NCBI RefSeq assembly: GCF_003255815.1
Contig: NC_037669.1
Span: 134,153,658-134,217,657, forward strand
Source of the DNA: Theropithecus gelada
Lineage: Eukaryota > Chordata > Mammalia > Primates > Cercopithecidae
DNA length: 64,000 bases
Direction of reading: 5' to 3'
The stretch's first letter is position 1. Every line of letters starts with the position of its first letter. The notes beneath the pieces were generated by a model. The model did not search any database. It was not told where the DNA came from and was given only the letters and a program-made list of their open reading frames with translations. Made by a program: the position numbers and the translations under genes. This document shows, one piece after another, positions 57,590 through 64,000 of this stretch.

Positions 57590-58010
57590 TATGTTTGCAA
57601 GGATTTAAATTGGTAAATTATTTGAATTTCTCCACCCCTGGGTGAATGATTTAGATGGCCTTGACCCCAGCCTGACTGCAGGGATTAATGTGGGATAATG
57701 ATTGCTGAGGCTATCATTGCAGCCGGCATCATTAATTATCCTTATTGATTGCAGCTTTCAAAGATAAAGCATTATGCTGACTGGAAAATACCCTCTTCCT
57801 GCAAGGTCAAGGCTAAAATAGGGAAGCTAAATAATTGCATTAACAAACAAAGAAATAAAAATAACCTCTCAGAACATTGTGTAATTAAGATCCAATTACA
57901 ACGTTTGTTCTTGTTTACAAAATGACAGAGTTCTTCTTGTCAAGTCATTTTCCCGAAAATTGCTTCAGTACACGATAATTGCATTATAGCAGGTAACCAG
58001 AAGGGAGCAT
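57590..58010. promoter_or_regulatory. Candidate developmental enhancer / conserved element
   Basis: A repeat-free block packed with recognisable binding-site words: ATTAATTA homeodomain pair (57731-57738), TTCAAAGATAAAG (TCF/LEF- or SOX-like, about 57757-57769), CAAGGTCA nuclear-receptor half-site (57802-57809), TGTTTAC forkhead core (57912-57918), 'ccaattac' and several taattg/caatta cores. Minimal repeat content and high motif density resemble vertebrate conserved enhancers. No open frame fits an exon. Conservation itself cannot be seen here. Confidence 0.45.
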
Positions 58011-58599
58011 TAAAGGAAGGATCAGTTTCCTTGGATAGCTGCCACTGCTCTTGCTGTCTGACTCACCTACGAAAGTGTGAGAGCCCTGAGGGACTCGTCT
58101 AAAAATACTAATGATATGTTAAATGAAGGGGGTTAGATGGAGGAAGTAATAATTGGGCCTCAAATCCCATTATATTTCTTTTGGATAGTGTAATGGAGCT
58201 TAGAGTTATCCCAAGGATGTTATCGCCGACATCTTTCTTTACACCCTTCTCTGGCCACATCATTCTCATTGCTGTTAGAATCTTGGCTCCAAAGCCCTAT
58301 TTGATTGTAAATATCTCTGGTGAAAGAGATCAGTATTACAACTTCTCTGCTATTGATCAGATTTTGGAATTTTTTTTTTCTGTTTTAAAACAAGAGGCTT
58401 TTAAGGGTAAAACCCAAAGCTATGCATGGTTTGCTGTACAAAAATATTTTTAACAAATTGCTTATGTTTTTCTTCCACTAAAGGTCTTCTGCTACATGCC
58501 CTGAAGCAGCACCTATTAAGGTTTGATTAGAGAAAGGGTGGCCTTGGGCACCTGGGAGCTTCTGCAGGAGTGGTGAGTCTACTTTTTAGTGGTGGGGCT
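58011..58599. other. Unique DNA, no gene seen
   Basis: The 90-codon frame at 58181-58453 has no recognisable domain. No repeat was recognised. Confidence 0.4.
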
Positions 58600-58710
58600 T
58601 ATGACCTATGCCAGGCATATGGTCTTTTGGGAACTTAGTTCCTTCATCTGAGAAAGTGGGGATCATTAATACGATCCTGCCTAAGTCAAAATGAGTTGAA
58701 AACTGAGGAG
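58600..58710 (+). repeat. MIR fragment, sense
   Basis: 'acttagttccttcatctgag', then 'agtggggatcattaatacga', fits the MIR core. Confidence 0.5.
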
Positions 58711-58884
58711 ATAATAATAACAACAACAAAAACCTTCTATAGAAGTGATTTCTTATATAGTGGGAGTACTTGAATAGAAGATGTTGTCAAAATAAAGGGT
58801 AATGCTTTATACTCCCCTTACTTTGTTAAAGGGAGGCAAGGGAGAGAGTGAGAGAGAGCACGCCACCATTCATGACTTTCTTAC

Positions 58885-59090
58885 AATGGGTTAGGTACAG
58901 TACTCAACATTGTAATTATTTCATTTAGTCCTCAGAACCACTGTGTGATAGATACTATGATTATTCTCATTTTATAAACAGATGGGAGAAACTGAAGCTC
59001 AGAGAGGTTAAGTAATTTTTCTTTTAACACACAAGTGAGAAGTGATGGAGTAAAGATTCAAACATGGGTCACAGCTAACTATGAACTCTG
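58885..59090 (-). repeat. MIR, antisense
   Basis: 'tatttcatttagtcctcaga', 'ttattctcattttataaaca', 'actgaagctcagagaggtta' and 'agattcaaacatgggtcaca' give the reversed MIR order. Confidence 0.8.
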
Positions 59091-59250
59091 CTTCCTTTTG
59101 ATGCACATAGTTCCAGGAAAAACTATAATTCTAGGCTTTCATCTCTGCTGCTTGAACCTAGTCTCCTTTTTCAGTTTCATCTACTAGCCTCATGCATTCT
59201 ACATTTCTTACTATAGAAATGAAAGATGAGTACCTTCTTGTGAAAATTCT

Positions 59251-59607
59251 GCCTGGTGCAGTCGCTCACACCTGTAATCCTAGCACTTTGGGAGGCTGAG
59301 GCGGGTGGATCACTTGAGGTCAGGAGCTCGAGACCAGCCTGGCCAACATGGCAAAACCCCATCTCTACTAAAAATACAAGAATTAGCTGGGCATGGTGGT
59401 GCTCACCTGTAATCCCACCTACTTGGGAGGCTGAGGCATGAGAATCACTTGAACCCAGGAGGCGGAGGTTGCAATGAACCAAGATCATGCCACTGCACTC
59501 CAGCCTGGGTGACAGAGCAGACTTTGTCTCAAAAATAAATAAAATAAAATAAAATAAAATAAAATAAAATAATTTTTAAAATAAATAAAATAAAAAATAA
59601 AAAATTC
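59251..59607 (+). mobile_element. AluS-type element with TAAAA-repeat tail
   Basis: A full dimeric Alu from 'gcctggtgcagtcgctcaca' with a tail that has become a (TAAAA)n microsatellite and related A/T-rich repeats (about 59535-59600). The target duplication is 'aaaattc' (59243-59249), repeated near 59601-59607. The open frame on the minus strand (59177-59488) is Alu-derived. Confidence 0.9.
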
Positions 59608-59639
59608 AAAAAATTCCTGAGTTCATAGAATAGAATGGG

Positions 59640-60400
59640 GAAGGCCTTTAGGTCTTCAGAAGTAGCAACTGTTAAGAGTCTGGTGTGCCTTTTTTACAGC
59701 CTACTTTTTGTATACACAGATACAAACACATTATTTTTTATTTTACATATAATGGGATTATAAGTTTTATTCTGCAACTTGTCTCATTTCCTTAAGAGTA
59801 TACCTAAGAGAGATTTCCAAGCAGTATATAGAGATCTATCTGTTTATTTATAGACTTTCAGTATTGGAATGTATAATAATTTATTTAAACTGACTTTTAT
59901 TTTGGGGCATTTAGGTTGTTTCCAATTGTATAATTACAGTCAATGCTATAGTGAACATCTGTGTAGATCTATCTTTATGAACACGTGAATATTTTTCTAG
60001 GTTGTATTACTAGAAGTCAAATTTCTGGGGCAAAAGATGTACATGTAAATTTTGATAGATAATAAAAATTTGCTTCTCCAAAAGATGGTACCAATCTATG
60101 TTACCACAGAATGTGTATATTGTAAAATGTGCATTTTTTTCTATATTCACAGACATAGCATATTATTAGTCTTCTAATTTTTCAGTCAGTTTTTTGGATG
60201 AGAAATTATATACTTTTGCTAATAAGTTGCATTTTTATAGTGAGGTAAAATATTTTTATATGTTTATTGGTCATTTGTCAATCTATCTTCTTACATAGTA
60301 ACCATTAAAATACTTTGCTCATTTTTCCATTGAGTTACTTAATAGGCATTTGTCTTTTTCATTTTGTTTTGTTATTGAAACATCCTAGCATCCTGGCCCT
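59640..60400 (-). mobile_element. Old L1 (L1ME-type) segment, antisense
   Basis: On the plus strand it reads as reversed L1 sequence: 'cattattttttattttacat', 'ggggcatttaggttgtttcc', 'gctatagtgaacatctgtgt', 'actagaagtcaaatttctgg', then a 'tatatgtttattggtcattt' block. All frames are broken. Confidence 0.75.
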
Positions 60401-61589
60401 GTTAATTTGCTACTCTTGCCTAAGTCACTGAAGCTTGAGGAAATGATGCAAAGTCACAGGGATAGTTGATTAATATTCTGTAGCAGCTCTGATAGTGCCA
60501 TAGGCTGTGTCCTTACTAGACTGTTTCTGGCTGTCTAATCTCCTTTTGTTCTTGCTCAAGTTCCAAGCTTTCCATTGATGTGGTGAGCTACCTGATGGCC
60601 TTCTAAAAATTCTTTTTGCTTATGTTAGCCAGAGATCATTTCTATTGATTGCAATGAAGACTCCAAAAGTTATAGTAATTAACAAGAGAGTAGATCATAG
60701 TCAAAAGACCCTCAAGGAACTGAGGAAGAGCTGGAATTGGTTACATAGCCTGAAGGGAGATGAAGGCAATGGGAATCCTACTGGTATTCAAAGATTTGAA
60801 TTTGGCAGACCCTGGCAAGAGATGGTGAAACAATTATTATGATGTAAAATTATGTGAATTATTGCTTGTGGTGATCTAGAATGAAGTGTCTATTGAGGAT
60901 AAGACTGTGGATAACGATTTTGTTATTGTCACAAGGTAGTATGAGGAGACATGAGAAATTCAAGGCTGTGAGTAGGATAAGTGCTCCAGGGTCCTGGGCA
61001 TCTTAAAGAAAATAAAAAGTCTCTTAAGTTTTGACTCAAGGCATTGGGCTGAAACTAGAAGATTTTCATGATAGCTTCCAATACTTTCATGAAGACTTTC
61101 CAAGACTGAAGACTTTTAGATGAAGCTAAAAGTGTCTTTTATTTCTTGAAACCCAAGGACTGATGTTACTCAATATCAAGTAAAGATTTAATCCTTTGAG
61201 CTGCCAAACTTATGCCATCAGTTGAATTCATAGCTTCATTGGATCCTTTACGTGAAAGTAATTATTCAATAAAAGAATGAAAGAGAACTGGAATAGAGAT
61301 ATACAAGAGATTTCAGATGACTGGATTATGCTGAGCCCGAATTCCGTGTAAAGTTCCCTTGCTCTCCAGATTGAGCAGCTTCTCCTCCATGGTCAGATGA
61401 GGCTATTATCACATTTACACCTGAGAAAGGTACCTTGTGAAAGAATGCAGGTAGTCATCATTCCCTTCTCCATACATTGTCTCTAGTCATATAATTAGGT
61501 AACGGGTTAGATGCCAGAGTATGGCTTGGGGCTGATTTTAAAAGTGAACATGCAAGTAGAAGAACTTATATACCAAAAATAAATGAATT
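60401..61589. other. Unclassified DNA between two L1 segments
   Basis: Possible old LTR-like motif near 60619-60650 ('cttatgttagccagagatca'). The 65-codon frame at 60645-60842 has no recognised domain. No gene was accepted. Confidence 0.4.
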
Positions 61590-62315
61590 AATTAAAAATT
61601 CTTATTGCTGTATAATATTCCATTGTGTGAATATGAAACAATTTATTTATTCATTTTACTGTTGATGGACTTTTGGATTATTTCCAGTTTTGAGATAATA
61701 TGATAAATGCTTTACTTAAATGTAGTTTATGGTGAATTGCATTTTTGTTGGGAATACACCAGGGACAGTATGTATGTTTGATTTTAGTAGGTAACAGTTT
61801 GTCAAAGAGATTGTACTAATTCACATTTTCACCAGGAACGTTCAAGAGTTTCACTTGCTCCATATCCTTCTTTACCAGTACATAAAACTGTTAGTCTTTT
61901 TCATTTCAGACATTCTGGTGGGTGTTCTTACTGAGGTTACCTTACCCTGATGACTAATGAGATTGAATACTCTTATATGTTTATTGATTATTTGAATATT
62001 TACTCATGTGAAATGTCTCACATGAGGCATATGATCTAAATTTCTTAACCATTTTTTTCTGTTTGATTACCTGCTTTAAAAAATTGATCTGTGGGGATTA
62101 TTTACATAGTCTTTTACTTTGTGGCTTGCCTCTTGCCTAATGGTGTCTTTTGATGAATGTTATCTTTTAATTTTCTGTCTATGGCATCTTTCTTTGTATA
62201 GAAATTTAAATTTTTGAGGTACTCAAAACTGATTTTTTTTGTGGTTTGTAAATTTTGTATATTGCTTAGAATGGCCTTTTTTCTGCCTCAAGATTTAAAA
62301 CCTCATTTTTCATAC
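61590..62315 (-). mobile_element. Old L1 ORF2 segment, antisense, part 1
   Basis: Reversed L1 ORF2 order: 'attgctgtataatattccat', 'gttgatggacttttggatta', 'cacattttcaccaggaacgt', 'cattctggtgggtgttctta', then 'ggtttgtaaattttgtatat'. It is broken by an antisense Alu at 62324, and then by an inverted segment. Confidence 0.8.
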
Positions 62316-62323
62316 TTTTAATT

Positions 62324-62615
62324 TTTTTTTTTTTTTTTGAGACAGAGTCTCACTCTGTCGCCCAGTCTTGGAGTGCAGTGGTGTGATCTCGGCTTACTGT
62401 AAGCTGTAAGCTCTGCCTCCCGGGTTCACACCATTCTCCTGCCTCAGCCTCCCAAGTAGCTGGGACTACAGGCACCCACCACCACACCCGGCTAATTTTT
62501 TGCATTTTTAGTAGAGATGGGGTTTCACCGTGTTAGCCAGGATGGTCTCGATCTCCTGACCTTGTGATCCACCCGAAAGTGCTGGGATTACAGGCGTGAG
62601 CCACCGCGCCTGGCC
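62324..62615 (-). mobile_element. AluY-type element, antisense
   Basis: A full antisense Alu with target duplication TTTTAATT (62316-62323 and 62616-62623). Oddities: a small tandem copy ('gtaagctgtaagctc', near 62400) and loss of the 'cctcggcctccc' block, where 'gatccacccgaaagtgctgg' is joined directly. It ends three bases before the left arm of the inverted duplication. Confidence 0.93.
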
Positions 62616-62625
62616 TTTTAATTCC

Positions 62626-62890
62626 TGTATTAGATTTATCAAAAATATGAAATTGTTTGGTGCTACAAAAGATATCAAAAAATATATATTTCAGAGAATC
62701 AACTATAAGTTATTACTATTAGCAAGAAAGGTAATTAGGGTGACCAGACACAAGATCAACATATAGAAATAATTACACGGCAGTTAAATATACTTAGAAA
62801 ATTTAAATATACTTAGAATATTTAGTGAAGATAGGATACCTTTATCAATAGAAAGTAGAAGATAGGATAACTTTATCAATAGAAAGTAGT
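62626..62890 (+). repeat. Left arm of a large inverted duplication
   Basis: The reverse complement of 63407-63618, in the opposite orientation to the surrounding L1. A 46-base stretch (62739-62784) is exact and a 33-base stretch around 62687-62715 is exact. The arm is longer than its partner because it carries two private tandem duplications, one of period 19 (from 62784) and one of period 31 (62827-62888). With these removed, the arms are near equal in length. Confidence 0.93.
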
Positions 62891-62959
62891 AACTATTACA
62901 TAGTATATACCTTGATCTCCACACTGTCTTTTGCATTTGTAATGCTCTCTTTATAATAA

Positions 62960-63406
62960 AACATATTCTTATGAACACATAGATCTGTTTTAAAACTCCT
63001 TATTCTATTCCACTGAACTATTTGTCTATTTCTGCATCAATATAATACTATTTTAGTTATGAAAACCTCTAAATATATTTTGATATCTGGTAAAGCAAGT
63101 GCTATCACATTGTTCATTTTCAAACATTCTTGCCATTTTCTTTTTTACATAAATTTAGAATCAGCTTGTCAAGTTTCATAAAATTTTACTGTTAGGATTT
63201 TGATTGGGATTGCATTAAGTGTATAGACTTATTTGGGGAAAGGATTTATACTTTTATGATACTGGGTCGTTTTATTTAGAAGCTAGGTATACTTCTTCAA
63301 TTAACAAAATATTCTCTTATGTTTCTTCATAAAGTTTTAAAATTTTCTCCATATAGTTCTTATTCATTGCGTGAACATTTTATGCCTGAGTATTTTATGG
63401 CATACA
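62960..63406 (-). mobile_element. Old L1 ORF2 segment, antisense, part 2 (spacer of the palindrome)
   Basis: Reversed L1 ORF2: 'actccttattctattccact', 'aaatttagaatcagcttgtc', 'gattttgattgggattgcat', and 'gcctgagtattttatggcat'. It forms most of the 516-bp spacer between the inverted arms. 62891-62959 is not clearly L1. Confidence 0.8.
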
Positions 63407-63618
63407 ACTACTTTCTATTGGTAAAGGTATCCTATCTTCACTAAATTTTCTAAGGATATTTGACTGCCGTGTAATTATTTCTATATGTTGATCTTGTGTC
63501 TGGTCACCTTAGTTACCTTTCTTGCTAATAACAATAACTTATAGTTGATTCTCTGAAATATATATCGTTTATCTTTTGTAGCACCAACCAATTTCATGTT
63601 TTTGATAAGTCTAATACA
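63407..63618 (-). repeat. Right arm of the inverted duplication (L1, native orientation)
   Basis: It continues the antisense L1 in the expected orientation and order ('ctatatgttgatcttgtgtc', then 'cttagttacctttcttgct'), so it is the likely donor of the inverted left arm. Confidence 0.9.
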
Positions 63619-64000
63619 TGAACAATTGATTAAAATATTTTGAAAGAAAAATGGATCTTAATTAAGAGCAACAGTTGCTCCCCTAACTGCTGGTTTGTCA
63701 AAGAGGAGTGCTACATTTGTGGTAGATGCTGCATATGTCTGGAATTCTTGATTGGATGTGGAGCACCCCCACATATTACTAATCATCTGCAACCCACATT
63801 TGAGAACTACTAAATAAGAAGAGGCACAATTTGTATCAGTTTGCAATTACTATTTGCTCTGGAAAAAGATTTTGTTTTGGCATTATTTATTGCAGCTCTT
63901 CCTTTCCTGAATTAGTGCAGATTATTGTAGTTACCTGTATTCCCTATAGATTCCCAAATCCTATTTATTCATTCAGCCAGGATGTATGAGGCTTGTGTTG
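63619..64000. other. Unclassified, possible hAT-like scrap
   Basis: The part at about 63755-63815 ('ggagcacccccacatattac', 'caacccacatttgagaacta') resembles decayed MER5/Charlie-type ends. Nothing else was recognised and no gene seen. Confidence 0.3.

Noticed and set aside
60645..60842. 65-codon ORF as part of an ERV or domesticated protein
   Set aside because: The peptide has no motif that I can tie to a family, and it lies in unclassified repeat-like DNA.
62626..63618. Twin-priming (5' inversion) of an L1 as the cause of the inverted arms
   Set aside because: Twin priming inverts a segment but does not leave a second copy in native orientation. Here both copies are present.

Overview
The window is non-coding primate genomic DNA made mostly of transposable-element layers, with stretches of unique sequence between them. 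I found no recognisable protein-coding gene, tRNA, rRNA, snRNA, CRISPR array or bacterial-type operon. The abundant dimeric Alus (each with A-tail and target-site duplications), MIR, L2, L1, MaLR/MLT1 LTRs and a MADE1 element place it in a simian primate. The youngest Alu (2115-2440, minus) has a 43-base poly-T, an exact 10-bp target-site duplication, and head and middle variants that I associate with Old World monkey AluYRa-type elements. A cercopithecid (macaque or baboon type) is therefore my best inference. No exon chain, CpG island or retrocopy was recognised, so the window looks intergenic or deep-intronic.

Layout. 1-4.1 kb is a nested LINE block: an old L1 3' end, a younger L1 ORF2/3' end that carries a solo class I ERV LTR (4-bp duplication) and the young Alu, then an old LINE-like tail. 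4.1-9.5 kb is mostly unique and holds a conserved-element candidate (6.30-6.84 kb) and a G-quadruplex motif (9.13 kb). 9.5-20.7 kb alternates L2, MIR and MLT1-type debris with unique DNA, and has a Z-DNA-type TG/CG tract at 11.57 kb. 22.5-25.1 kb is a packed series: Alu, MST LTR, MLT1 LTR, old L1, L2. 27.70 kb has a 70-bp MADE1 hairpin. 37.6-39.3 kb is a long antisense L2 that still shows its reverse-transcriptase YAD region. 41-43 kb and 57.6-58.0 kb are repeat-free and enhancer-like. 50-51.6 kb has an interrupted MER5A-like element followed by a long sense L2 with a TCCYA pentamer array. 59.2-63.6 kb is an Alu plus antisense L1. In it, a segment of roughly 212 bp is duplicated in inverted orientation (62626-62890 against 63407-63618) around a 516-bp spacer.

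The sequence shows no genes working together. Its content is a record of insertions: L2 and MIR oldest, then MLT1/MST and L1M, then primate L1 and ERV1, then Alu. A few unique blocks could be regulatory. The most unusual structure is the inverted duplication with local tandem copies at 62.6-63.6 kb. I did not find a new multi-gene system. Family names come from reading the sequence against remembered consensus patterns, not from a database search, and boundaries without visible target-site duplications are approximate.
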